Assembly: GCA_902475855.1 (NCBI GenBank)
Contig: CABSBF010000022.1
Location: 1-32,008, forward strand
Length of the DNA stretch: 32,008 nt
Direction: 5' to 3'
DNA from: an uncultured Eubacteriales bacterium
GTDB lineage: Bacteria > Bacillota > Clostridia > Oscillospirales > Oscillospiraceae
Translations under genes and position numbers: made by a program
The notes under the pieces: generated by a model
Told to the model about the DNA's origin: nothing
Database searches by the model: none
What the model saw: only the letters and a program-made list of their open reading frames with translations
Part shown: positions 5,954 to 14,147 of the stretch, in pieces
Numbering within the stretch: the first letter of the stretch is position 1
Layout: each line of letters starts with the position of its first letter

Positions 5954-8275
5954 TCAAATCTCCATATCCAGCCGGCAGCTTGCAAGCCCGTTGCTGTACG
6001 CAAGCAGCTCGAGGTGCTTCTGGCCGTTTTCCGGGCGAACCACAACGGTGATCCTGCCCATATACATCTGCCGTTCCGGCAGGGTCACGGGCTTGTGGTC
6101 GCAGTTGTCCGAGCCGGTACCGACGATTTTTGCCGGCGCATTCACGGAAAAGCGCACGAAGGGCGCAGCGTCCGGAACGCTTCTACCCTGTGCATCAAGG
6201 CAGTCGCAGGTGAACAGCGCAAGGTCGTGGCCGTTGGCCTCAAATTTGTTGTCGAGGCGCAGACGCAGTCGAACCGGCCGCCCCGTTGTGACGCGCACAT
6301 CCTCGCAGACGGCTTTCCCGTCGCGGAAGCCCGTCACGCGCAGCTTGCCTGGGGCATAGGGAATCTCCCATTCGCCGTGACCGTAAGGCTCGATGGTCTT
6401 TTTTCCGCAGCTTTCGCCATTCAGGAACAGCTCCAGCGCGTCGCAGTTGGTATAGACCGTAACAAGAATCTTCTGCCCCTCCAGCCCCGCAAAGTTCCAA
6501 TGCGGCACAATGTGAGCCATGGGCTGTCTCGTCCAGTGGGCTTTATTCTGATAGAATGCACCTTTTTTCTGCAAGAACAGGTCGATCGCACCGGAGAGCG
6601 AGCACACACGCGGCCATTCGGCCTCGCCGCGATGCTCAAAGGCGATCCACTGATACGCACCGATGACGTAGGGCCGCTGCATCAGATGCTTCCACGTCCG
6701 CTCGTGATTCCAGAACCACTCGTTGACCTGCGTATCCTTATCGCGGGCGCGGCCATAGGCGTTGGCGGCGTAATTCCAGTCGCGTGTGGTACCGGAGGCC
6801 GCGCACTCCGAGGCAAGGATGCCCTTGTCAGGATAGGCCGCATGGACGGCATCGAACAGCGGGAGATTATAGTTGATGCCGATGATGTCGGAATCGTCGT
6901 AGATCGTCGAATGATCGGGCGTTTTGTCCTGCGCCGCCAGAACAAAGCGCGTAGCATCCAGCTTACGGATGTGCGCGGCGATGGTGCGGTGCAGCCGTCT
7001 GCCGACGTCGCTGACGTGATAGGGTTCTTCATTGCTCGTTGACCAGAAGATCACACTCGGGCGGTTGCGGTCTCGCAGGATAAGCGAATCGAGCTGTTTG
7101 AGGGCCTCTGTGGTCGTTTCGAACCAGCGCGCCTCGGCCATGACCAGAATCCCCAGCTCATCGCAGGCATCGAGATAGGCACTGCCCTGCTGATAATGGC
7201 TGGTACGGTAGCCGTTCGCGCCCATTTGTTTCACAAGCTGCATCTTGTAGCGTGCGACATTGTCCGGCACGGCAAGGCCGGTCAGGCCGCAATCCTGATG
7301 GCCGCAGACGCCCCTGATAAAAGTAGGTTTCCCGTTGAGCAGAAGCCTGTTTTCCGAGATTTCCACCGTGCGGAAGCCGATATGCGTCGTGTCCTCGTCG
7401 CAGGGGCGGCCATCCCTGCGAAGTGTTGTGCGCACAGTGTAGAGATTCGGCGTTTCGCAGTCCCAGAGAAGTGGATTGGCCACAGTTGCTTCATAATGGA
7501 AAACGCCCTTCTCCCGCGCCGGAAGCGTCAGCGTTTCCTCCGCAGAAGCGGCGCACACACCGTTTTTGTCCAGAAGCTCGGATCTTGCCGTAATTTCATG
7601 CGCTTCATCATCGTCATTGATGACCGTCGTCTCAAAATTCACACGCCAGCGGTGCTCGTCCAGCTTTTTCGTCGGTGCATAAACGCCCCAGAGCGCAACA
7701 GCAACACGGTCGGTGATTGTCAGATGCACATCGCGGTAGATACCGCCGCCCTGATACCACCATCCCTCGAAATTCTGCCGGTCGATGTAGACCGCAAGGA
7801 CGTTTTCTTGATTGTAATACACATAATCGCTGATATCAAACTCAAAAGTGTTATAGGCCGAAAAATTGTGTCCCATGCGGCAGCCGTTGAGATAGACCGT
7901 GCACTCGCCCGCCACACCGTCAAACCGCAGTAAAGCTCGCTTGCCCTCCGTTCCCTCCGGCATTTGAAAATGCCTGCGGTACCATGCATTGTCATAGTGC
8001 AGGAAGCCAAGCGCGTTGTTTTCGCACTCGTCGGGCGTTCCGGAAATTACATAATCATGCGGAACACGCACAAATTCCCACCGTTCGTGGGTCAAAAGCC
8101 CGATACCGGAGACGAACTGATCCTGCTGGTCGGGATAGTGATAGGCCGCAGGCCCGGTCTGTTTTCGCTCGGTCTTGCTTTGGGAGTAGACCGGGCCTTT
8201 CCATGCAGGCTTTGGCGTTTCAATGTCGCCGCGATGAAACCGCCAGCCATCGGTAAAGAGAATTTCCTGTCTCAT
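5954..8275 (-). CDS. GH2 glycoside hydrolase (beta-galactosidase-like, with DUF4982)
   Basis: This cytosolic exo-glycosidase of about 773 aa has no signal peptide. Domains in order: N-terminal jelly-roll sugar-binding domain (residues about 50-190, LLRFDGVAGECTVYLNG, NVLAVYIDRQ); Ig-like domain (about 200-300); TIM barrel (about 300-590); a DUF4982-type domain (YTNCDALELFLNGESCGKK); and a GH2 C-terminal beta-domain. The acid/base is Glu416 in STSNEEP and the nucleophile is Glu490 in ILASECA. ATG 8275 is preferred to the in-frame ATG 8287, because GAGGGG lies just before it. This architecture fits GalB-type beta-galactosidases, but beta-glucuronidase or another GH2 activity cannot be excluded. 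It follows the SIS gene and precedes the MATE gene by 9 bp. Confidence 0.9.
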   Translation of the reverse strand: MRQEILFTDGWRFHRGDIETPKPAWKGPVYSQSKTERKQTGPAAYHYPDQQDQFVSGIGLLTHERWEFVRVPHDYVISGTPDECENNALGFLHYDNAWYRRHFQMPEGTEGKRALLRFDGVAGECTVYLNGCRMGHNFSAYNTFEFDISDYVYYNQENVLAVYIDRQNFEGWWYQGGGIYRDVHLTITDRVAVALWGVYAPTKKLDEHRWRVNFETTVINDDDEAHEITARSELLDKNGVCAASAEETLTLPAREKGVFHYEATVANPLLWDCETPNLYTVRTTLRRDGRPCDEDTTHIGFRTVEISENRLLLNGKPTFIRGVCGHQDCGLTGLAVPDNVARYKMQLVKQMGANGYRTSHYQQGSAYLDACDELGILVMAEARWFETTTEALKQLDSLILRDRNRPSVIFWSTSNEEPYHVSDVGRRLHRTIAAHIRKLDATRFVLAAQDKTPDHSTIYDDSDIIGINYNLPLFDAVHAAYPDKGILASECAASGTTRDWNYAANAYGRARDKDTQVNEWFWNHERTWKHLMQRPYVIGAYQWIAFEHRGEAEWPRVCSLSGAIDLFLQKKGAFYQNKAHWTRQPMAHIVPHWNFAGLEGQKILVTVYTNCDALELFLNGESCGKKTIEPYGHGEWEIPYAPGKLRVTGFRDGKAVCEDVRVTTGRPVRLRLRLDNKFEANGHDLALFTCDCLDAQGRSVPDAAPFVRFSVNAPAKIVGTGSDNCDHKPVTLPERQMYMGRITVVVRPENGQKHLELLAYSNGLASCRLDMEI

Positions 8276-8320
8276 ATTTCCCCTCATTCTCTGTATAATC
8301 AGTCTTGGTTTCCCGTAGCT

Positions 8321-8945
8321 TCATTTTTCAAAGAAATAGGTTTCCGTTTCGGCACACAGATAGTGATAAACGGGCAGATGCAGCTCCTGCACCTTGAAGG
8401 TTTCGCGCTCCGGGACGCAGATACAGCGGTCGCAGAGCGCGCGCAGTCTGCCGCCCGTTTCGCCGGTCAGTCCCAGCACGAAAACGCCCAGCGCTCTGCC
8501 GATTTCCGCCGCCACACAGACATTTTTTGCATTGCCTGAGGTGCTGATGCAAAGCAGCACGTCGCCCTCCTTCGCCAGCGCCAGTACGCCCTGCGCGTAG
8601 AGAAGCTCCGGCTCGACATCGTTACAGAAGGCCGTGTTCAGTGCCGTCATGGACGGTAGTGAGATTGCAGGCAGGCCGCATTGCAGCTTGTCAAGCAGAC
8701 TCTCGTCGATCGACTCCCAGTTTTCGCGCATTCTTTCTCTTTTGCGCGCTGAGCGGACGTTTTTTCAAAAAACCCTTCATTAGCTCGCCGACGATGTGCT
8801 CACAGTCGGCACAGCTTCCGCCGTTGCCGCAGAGCAGGAGCTTGCCGCCGCGGCGGTAGCAGTCAATGAGCATTTGCGACGCCTGCGCGATATCTTCGCG
8901 GCAGGCGGTCAGGGATGGATAACGTGACAACAGTTCTTCCAGCAT
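8321..8945 (-). pseudogene. GmhA-like SIS sugar-phosphate isomerase, frameshifted
   Basis: Two overlapping frames together make one SIS-domain protein of about 208 aa. The first (from ATG 8945, ribosome binding site GGAGAA) carries LLLCGNGGSCADCEHIVGEL, the GmhA/SIS phosphosugar loop. The second carries ISTSGNAKNVCVAAEIGRAL, LTGETGGRL and QELHLPVYHYLCAETE, the remaining SIS and GmhA-type motifs. The switch is within about 8728-8745, in the A-rich run CAAAAGAGAAAGAATG; deleting one base restores a continuous frame. It is either a real mutation, a sequencing or assembly error, or translational recoding; no standard -1 slippery heptamer is present. It lies between the ROK kinase and GH2 genes, suggesting isomerisation of a sugar phosphate in the same pathway. 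Confidence 0.82.
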
Positions 8946-8959
8946 TGTTTTCTCCATTT

Positions 8960-9901
8960 TTATAAAAGCGCGGTTGCCAGTGCTGCATAATCACCGATGC
9001 TCTCCCCCAGCTCTGCCGGGACAATTTCGCAGCAGGCTCTGGATGCCGCAAGAGCCTCGGCTTCCAGAGTCTTTTCCATGGTATCACGCAGCAAATCGCC
9101 GCTTCTGGCAAAAATACTTCCAAGGACGATGCGCTCCGGATTTAGCAGATCGACGAGTATCGCCAGTCCTCTGCCCAGATATTCACCGCAGACACGGTAA
9201 ACCTCCTGCGCGGTTTTATCCCCAGCGTGCGCGGCATCCGCGATGGACTTCGCCGTCACGCCGCTCGCTCCATTCCGGTAATACGCCGGACAGATGCCGC
9301 GCTGAACGCGCTCCCGCGCCATGACACAGCCAAGCTGTGCCAGTCCTCCGCCGCTGCAAAGGCCCTCAAAAGAGCCCTGTTTGCCGTAGCCGACCGGGCC
9401 GAAGCGTTCAAGACGAAGGTGTCCGCATTCCCCGGCGTTGTCGTTCGTGCCGGTGTAAAGGCGACCGTCCAGAATCAGTCCCGCGCCGAGGCCGGTTCCA
9501 AAGGTCAGAAAGATCATATTGCGCGTGCCGCGCCCCGCGCCGAACCTCCATTCGGCAACGGCGCAGGCGTTGGCATCATTTTGCAGATGCACAGGCACAG
9601 CAAAGTGCTGCGCAGCAAGCGCTGCGGCCGGCACATTGTCCCAGCCCGGAAGGTTTGGCGGACCGAGGATCACCCCGCGCGCCGAATCCAGCGGTCCACC
9701 GCAGGAGATTCCCACATAATCCGGCTTGACGTCCAGAATACCGTCCGCCATATCAAACAGGCGCTTGAGCATTGCTTCCGGCGAAACGGAATGATCGGTC
9801 GGACACTTTTCCTTCCCCAGAATTTGGAGTCGTTCCCCATCCCATTTTGCCGTGACCGCAGCACATTTCGTTCCGCCGATGTCCAATCCCAACAGCTTCA
9901 T
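8960..9901 (-). CDS. ROK-family sugar kinase
   Basis: This is a 313-aa cytosolic kinase of the ROK (repressor/ORF/kinase) family without a DNA-binding domain, so an enzyme and not a regulator. The phosphate loop LDIGGTK is at residues 6-12. The catalytic Asp is Asp109 in LQNDANACAVAEW. Next come FGTGLGAGLILDGRLYTG and the AGECGHLRLE motif. The usual ROK zinc motif CxCGxxGCxE is here GYGKQGSFE: the cysteines are gone, so no structural zinc site of that type. It probably phosphorylates a hexose or N-acetylhexosamine released by the neighbouring glycosidases; the exact sugar cannot be read. The gap to the GH2 gene before it is 9 bp and the SIS gene follows at once. Confidence 0.9.
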   Translation of the reverse strand: MKLLGLDIGGTKCAAVTAKWDGERLQILGKEKCPTDHSVSPEAMLKRLFDMADGILDVKPDYVGISCGGPLDSARGVILGPPNLPGWDNVPAAALAAQHFAVPVHLQNDANACAVAEWRFGAGRGTRNMIFLTFGTGLGAGLILDGRLYTGTNDNAGECGHLRLERFGPVGYGKQGSFEGLCSGGGLAQLGCVMARERVQRGICPAYYRNGASGVTAKSIADAAHAGDKTAQEVYRVCGEYLGRGLAILVDLLNPERIVLGSIFARSGDLLRDTMEKTLEAEALAASRACCEIVPAELGESIGDYAALATALL

Positions 9902-9910
9902 AAATAATCC

Positions 9911-12217
9911 TCACAAGATGTTTGCTTTTTTCAGAAGGGTTTCATACTGCGTCAGGGAGAACGGGATTTCTCCGCTGACATAGTGATTGTAATAGTTTTT
10001 TCCCTCGCAGGCCAGCGAAAGCGCATAATAGTGATTTCCGTGCGGGTCAAAGTCGATCGCACCCAGCTCCGTCAGGGCGTTGGGGTACAGCGATGCCTCT
10101 CCGGAGACAAGGCACTTGCCCGTTTCAATGTCTGTGACGGTGTAGGCCACACGCTTTTCCTCGCGGTATTCATTTGCCGCGACAATTTGCAGTGCGCCGT
10201 TTTTCGGCTCGCGCAGCATAAGGCACAGAGGCTCCTGCGAGCGGCGGATATAATCGAAGCTGAGCTTTTTATTAAAATAATAATCCACACTTGCTTCGCT
10301 GATCTCCGGCCAGCCGTCGAGCAGGTTCCACCAGATCAGGCCGGTCCTTCTCCATTTTTCGGTACGGAAGTGTTCAATGAAGAACTTGAAGCCCTCTGCC
10401 TGAAAATACTGGCTGGCTTTGGAAAATTCCTCCGGGTCATCCGGTACGGCGCCGAAAAGCTGCGCGACCTGTTCCTCATTGAGCCGGGCGCGGAAGGCGT
10501 AGGGCTGATTTTTGCCTGGCTCCATCATGCCGGTGTGGAGCTTCCATTCGTCATGCTGGCGGTTTCGCAGATTTTCCGGGGAAATAAACCTCCGTAGCGA
10601 CAGCAGGGACGGGCAGCCAAAGGCGCCCATTTCACTGACAAAATGTGCGTTTGAGTTTATGTAATACGCTCCCTTGTAATACCCGCGTGGCCCCCAGAGG
10701 TGATCCTCCGGCATCCGGTTCGGATCGCCGGAAGCGTAGACTGCGCGGCTGACATAAGGCGAGCTTGGCAGAAAATCGCGCCACGGATCGACGCGCCGCA
10801 ATACCTCCGGAATCGTCACGCGCGTAATCCGGTTTTCGTTCGGATCGCCGGAAACGATCTCCCAATACGCTGCCGCGACGTCACATTCGTTGTCTCCCGC
10901 CCAGAGTGCAATGCTCGGATGCCTGCGCAGCTTCCGGACGACCGCTTCGACCTCCTGCGCGATTTTTCTCTGGAAAAGCTCGTTTTGCGGATAGGTCGCA
11001 CAGCCCATGGCAAAGTCCTGCCAGACAAGAATTCCGTTCCGGTCGCAGAAATCAAAAAACGCGTGATCCTCGTACACGCCGCCGCCCCAGCAGCGGACCA
11101 TGTTGCAGTTGGACTCCCAGAGGAGGGCAAGCGCCCTGTCCAGCCGCGCAGCGTCGCGGGAATGAAAGGCATCCAGCGGCACCCAGTTCGTGCCGCGGAT
11201 ATAGATCTTTTCGCCGTTGACAAGGAAGCAGAATTCGCCGTTTCCCTGCTCGTCGGTCGTATCCGTTCGGAGCAGGCGCACCGTGCGCACGCCGAAGGAA
11301 AACCGCAGCTCATCCACGAGTTCTCCGCGATAAACCAGCTCGGCGCACACATCATAGAGTTCGGGTTCGCCCAGATCGCGCGGCCACCAAAGCTTCGGCT
11401 CTTTTATTGTAAAGTGGAAGCATCCGCGGTTGTGCCAGAGCTTATTCAGGAAATACTCGAATTTGCTGCCGCCGCATGTTCCGGTCAGACGCAGCGCATA
11501 ATCCTGTGAAAAATCGCCGTCAAGCTGCGCCTCATACACGCAGTGCAGCCCGGCCTCGCCTTCGGAGAGAGAAACCGTTGTGAGATAAATATCCTGCAAG
11601 GAATCCTTCTTCTTCTCGACAAGGGAGCAGCCGCGCCAGAGTCCGCCGGAGATGCAGCGCGGGAAAATATCCCAGCCGAAGCTGTGTGCAGCCTTGCGCA
11701 CCATAAGGGAGCCCGCATTATAGGGATTGTGGACAAAGACGTCCGCATCCATCTCCGTCTCGCGTGCCTCAATACACACCGGCTTGATATGCACTACCAG
11801 CTCATTTTCTCCCGAACGGATGCCTTCAGCACGAAATTCATGTGCAAGGAACATATTATCCGAAGTGCCGATCAAGCGGCCGTTGAGATAGACCTCTGCA
11901 ATCGTGTCGATTCCCTCAAACCGCAGAAACGTGCGCGAAGCATCCCCCGTGAACGTAAATCGCCGCACATACCAGAGATGGCGGTTTTCCAGCTCCTGCA
12001 ATTTCAGGGGATTTGTTCCAAAAAACGGATCCTCCAGCAGCCCTGTGGTCTGCAAATCCAGTTCAAAATTGCCGGGAACGCTGCCATTCAGCTTCAGAAA
12101 GCCTGCCGTATTCAGCGCAGCTTGCGTGCAAAGCGGCTCGGAATATCGCCGCACCTCGCTGTGCTCCGCAATATACAGCGTCCATATTCCGTTCAGTGAT
12201 TGTTCGCGTGCGTACAT
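9911..12217 (-). CDS. GH2 beta-mannosidase-like glycosidase
   Basis: This is a 768-aa cytosolic GH2 enzyme with the beta-mannosidase layout: N-terminal beta-domain opening LNGIWTLYIAE, VPGNFELDLQ and LRFEGIDTIAEVYLNG; Ig-like domains; then a TIM barrel from IRGTNWVPLDAF and MVRCWGGGVYEDHAFFDFCD. The acid/base is Glu444 in WAGDNECD and the nucleophile is Glu529 in FVSEMGAFG. GIDTIAEVYLNG and GTNWVPLDAF are typical of beta-mannosidases as opposed to LacZ. It releases mannose from non-reducing beta-mannoside ends in that family. The start is ATG 12217, with a weak purine-rich site (AAAGAAGAAAA) 12 bp after the esterase gene. Substrate specificity within the mannosidase-like branch is inferred. 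Confidence 0.87.
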   Translation of the reverse strand: MYAREQSLNGIWTLYIAEHSEVRRYSEPLCTQAALNTAGFLKLNGSVPGNFELDLQTTGLLEDPFFGTNPLKLQELENRHLWYVRRFTFTGDASRTFLRFEGIDTIAEVYLNGRLIGTSDNMFLAHEFRAEGIRSGENELVVHIKPVCIEARETEMDADVFVHNPYNAGSLMVRKAAHSFGWDIFPRCISGGLWRGCSLVEKKKDSLQDIYLTTVSLSEGEAGLHCVYEAQLDGDFSQDYALRLTGTCGGSKFEYFLNKLWHNRGCFHFTIKEPKLWWPRDLGEPELYDVCAELVYRGELVDELRFSFGVRTVRLLRTDTTDEQGNGEFCFLVNGEKIYIRGTNWVPLDAFHSRDAARLDRALALLWESNCNMVRCWGGGVYEDHAFFDFCDRNGILVWQDFAMGCATYPQNELFQRKIAQEVEAVVRKLRRHPSIALWAGDNECDVAAAYWEIVSGDPNENRITRVTIPEVLRRVDPWRDFLPSSPYVSRAVYASGDPNRMPEDHLWGPRGYYKGAYYINSNAHFVSEMGAFGCPSLLSLRRFISPENLRNRQHDEWKLHTGMMEPGKNQPYAFRARLNEEQVAQLFGAVPDDPEEFSKASQYFQAEGFKFFIEHFRTEKWRRTGLIWWNLLDGWPEISEASVDYYFNKKLSFDYIRRSQEPLCLMLREPKNGALQIVAANEYREEKRVAYTVTDIETGKCLVSGEASLYPNALTELGAIDFDPHGNHYYALSLACEGKNYYNHYVSGEIPFSLTQYETLLKKANIL

Positions 12218-12229
12218 ATTTTTTCTTCT

Positions 12230-12886
12230 TTACAGCGCGCTCAGGAATCCAATCAGGCGGTCGGCAATCTTTCTGTGACCGGCATCGTTCGGATGGAGGC
12301 CGTCGGGCATATAAAGCTCCTGCAGGAGCGGAACGCTCGGCTGAAGACCGCTTGTGCGGAACAGATCGAGCACCGGTATGCCGTAATGGCCGCAGATCTG
12401 CACGATCGCATCGACATATGCCTCCAGCGTAGCCTGCCGGGGCCGTCCGGTGTCGCCGTGCTCGATATTTTCCTCTCCCAGGCGGTGCGTCGGGGTCAGA
12501 AAAACAAGCTGCGCATACGGATAACGCGTGATGAGCTTTTCAATCAGCGCGTGCAGTGCGCCGCAAAAGGTATCTGCGCTGCGATCGTTCAATGTGCCAA
12601 AAGCCGCGTCGCCGTGGCCAAAGTCATTTGTTCCGCCGAAAACGACGATAACGTCCGCATCCGGGATCATATCCTCCACACGCGTAAGATAGTAACGGTC
12701 ATGGCTGGAAAGCTCCGAGCGCGTATGCTGCGGCGCGATGCGCGTTCCGCCAATGCCATAGCCATAGCTGACCGCACCGGTGTCTTTGGCAAGCAGACTC
12801 CAGTACGTCTTTTCCATGCAGGACGTCGCACATCCTTCAGTAATGCTGTCGCCCAGGAAGGCGATCTTTTTGTTTTTCAGTTTCAT
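12230..12886 (-). CDS. SGNH/GDSL hydrolase (probable deacetylase), cytosolic
   Basis: This 218-aa SGNH-fold esterase has all four blocks: block I FLGDSITEG with nucleophile Ser14; block II Gly in YGIGGTRI; block III Asn in VVFGGTND; and block V DGLHPND near residue 195, giving the catalytic Asp and His. There is no signal peptide, so it acts in the cytosol, probably removing acetyl groups from imported oligosaccharides. It starts 6 bp after a second, secreted SGNH protein gene, with AGGAG spanning the preceding stop. Carbohydrate acetylesterase function is inferred from the neighbours; lysophospholipase-type SGNH enzymes share the same motifs. Confidence 0.88.
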   Translation of the reverse strand: MKLKNKKIAFLGDSITEGCATSCMEKTYWSLLAKDTGAVSYGYGIGGTRIAPQHTRSELSSHDRYYLTRVEDMIPDADVIVVFGGTNDFGHGDAAFGTLNDRSADTFCGALHALIEKLITRYPYAQLVFLTPTHRLGEENIEHGDTGRPRQATLEAYVDAIVQICGHYGIPVLDLFRTSGLQPSVPLLQELYMPDGLHPNDAGHRKIADRLIGFLSAL

Positions 12887-12892
12887 TCCGCT

Positions 12893-14134
12893 TTACTCCT
12901 GATTTTCAAGATATTCGCACAGCACCTGTGCGATAAGATCGTGTCCGATCACCGTCGGATGGACGTCCCACGGGCGGCTGGCTTCCAGAAATTTATCCGA
13001 GCGGATGCGGGCAAAGTTGAAATCCAGATAGTAGCCGCCGGCTTCGTCAGCCGCATTACGCAGCGCGTTTTTGTAGACGGATGCATAGTCCGGATCGTCC
13101 GCTCTGTCCCAGATCATATTGCCGATGATAAGCAGGCTGCCGTTTTCCTGGCAGGCATACTTTACGCGGTCAAGCTTGGAATTGAACAGACCGATATCCG
13201 CGCCCATCCCGGCATCATTTGTGCCAAGGGTAAGAATGACGACATTGGCCCTGCACATTTTTTGCAGCGCATCGTCCGCAATGTTCACAAGCTGGATACC
13301 ACTGAGAGAATAGTTGTTGACAATCAGCTCGTTCGGGTTCTCAATGTAAGAAATACCGGAAACAATGACGCTCTTATCCGTGCAGTCGCCTGCAATCAGA
13401 TCGATCTGTATGTCATCCGGGCAGTTTTCCGGCAGCGCAATATACTCGCTGCGGGCGCATCCATTTTCCTCCGCGCGGTTGGCATTGATGACAGCCAGCT
13501 CCTGTCCGTTGACCTGTACGGTAATGGTGCTGCGATAGGGGCCTTCGGGATAGTAGACATAGAAGCCGTTGATGTGGCGATCCTTGCCGCCCTCCTGACG
13601 GTTGACCTCAATGCGCAGAGCGGAGCCCTGCTGGTGCGTCGCGTAGCTCATGCCGCCGGGTGTATTGCCGGAAACGTAATAGCGCTCCCATTCTCCCTGT
13701 GGGAAGCTGATCGTGTGAATTTCGCGTCCGGGAACCGCCTCGTTCGTGCGGTCGAGCAACGAAACATAACCGATGTTATGCGTACCGTATTTCTTTGCAA
13801 TAGCCTCCTTGAACAGCGCCGCCCAAGAATAATCATAGAACAGGTCGGAGTTCAGTCCCTGAGAAATACTGTCGCCGATGATATTGATGCTTTTGTCGCC
13901 GTACATATCCTTTCCCTCAGAGAAATCAAAGATGGTGAATGGCTCGGAGGAAAGCGCGTCCAGCCAGCTTTCCGGCGCGGACGTTTCGGAGGTGGAAGAG
14001 GGCTCCTCGGAGGACGGCGCATCGCTTGTCAGATCGGGTTCGCTATTCTGCGAGGAAGGAGCGCCGCAGGCGCACAGCGTGAACAGGCTCGCCGCTGCGA
14101 GAAAGACGGACAGAAAACGTTTTTTCTTCAGCAT
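12893..14134 (-). CDS. SGNH/GDSL hydrolase lipoprotein
   Basis: This 413-aa surface lipoprotein has a signal peptide with lipobox LCAC (Cys23) and a Ser/Glu/Pro-rich linker at residues 25-57, then an SGNH hydrolase. Block I is NIIGDSISQG with Ser89, the middle contains an inserted beta-domain (about residues 150-250), then LTLGTNDAG (block III) and WDVHPTVIGHD (block V). The insert between blocks I and III recalls carbohydrate esterases with an accessory jelly roll. It would deacetylate polysaccharide or oligosaccharide outside the membrane before uptake, complementing the cytosolic SGNH enzyme encoded next. It has a good ribosome binding site, AAAGGGG, 13 bp after the phosphorylase gene. Confidence 0.86.
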   Translation of the reverse strand: MLKKKRFLSVFLAAASLFTLCACGAPSSQNSEPDLTSDAPSSEEPSSTSETSAPESWLDALSSEPFTIFDFSEGKDMYGDKSINIIGDSISQGLNSDLFYDYSWAALFKEAIAKKYGTHNIGYVSLLDRTNEAVPGREIHTISFPQGEWERYYVSGNTPGGMSYATHQQGSALRIEVNRQEGGKDRHINGFYVYYPEGPYRSTITVQVNGQELAVINANRAEENGCARSEYIALPENCPDDIQIDLIAGDCTDKSVIVSGISYIENPNELIVNNYSLSGIQLVNIADDALQKMCRANVVILTLGTNDAGMGADIGLFNSKLDRVKYACQENGSLLIIGNMIWDRADDPDYASVYKNALRNAADEAGGYYLDFNFARIRSDKFLEASRPWDVHPTVIGHDLIAQVLCEYLENQE

Positions 14135-14147
14135 GGTGATTTCCCCT

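Noticed and set aside
8321..8731. Second SIS frame as an independent gene
   Set aside because: It lacks the N-terminal SIS half with the GNGGS loop, which is present in the overlapping frame just upstream, so it is one gene broken by a frameshift.
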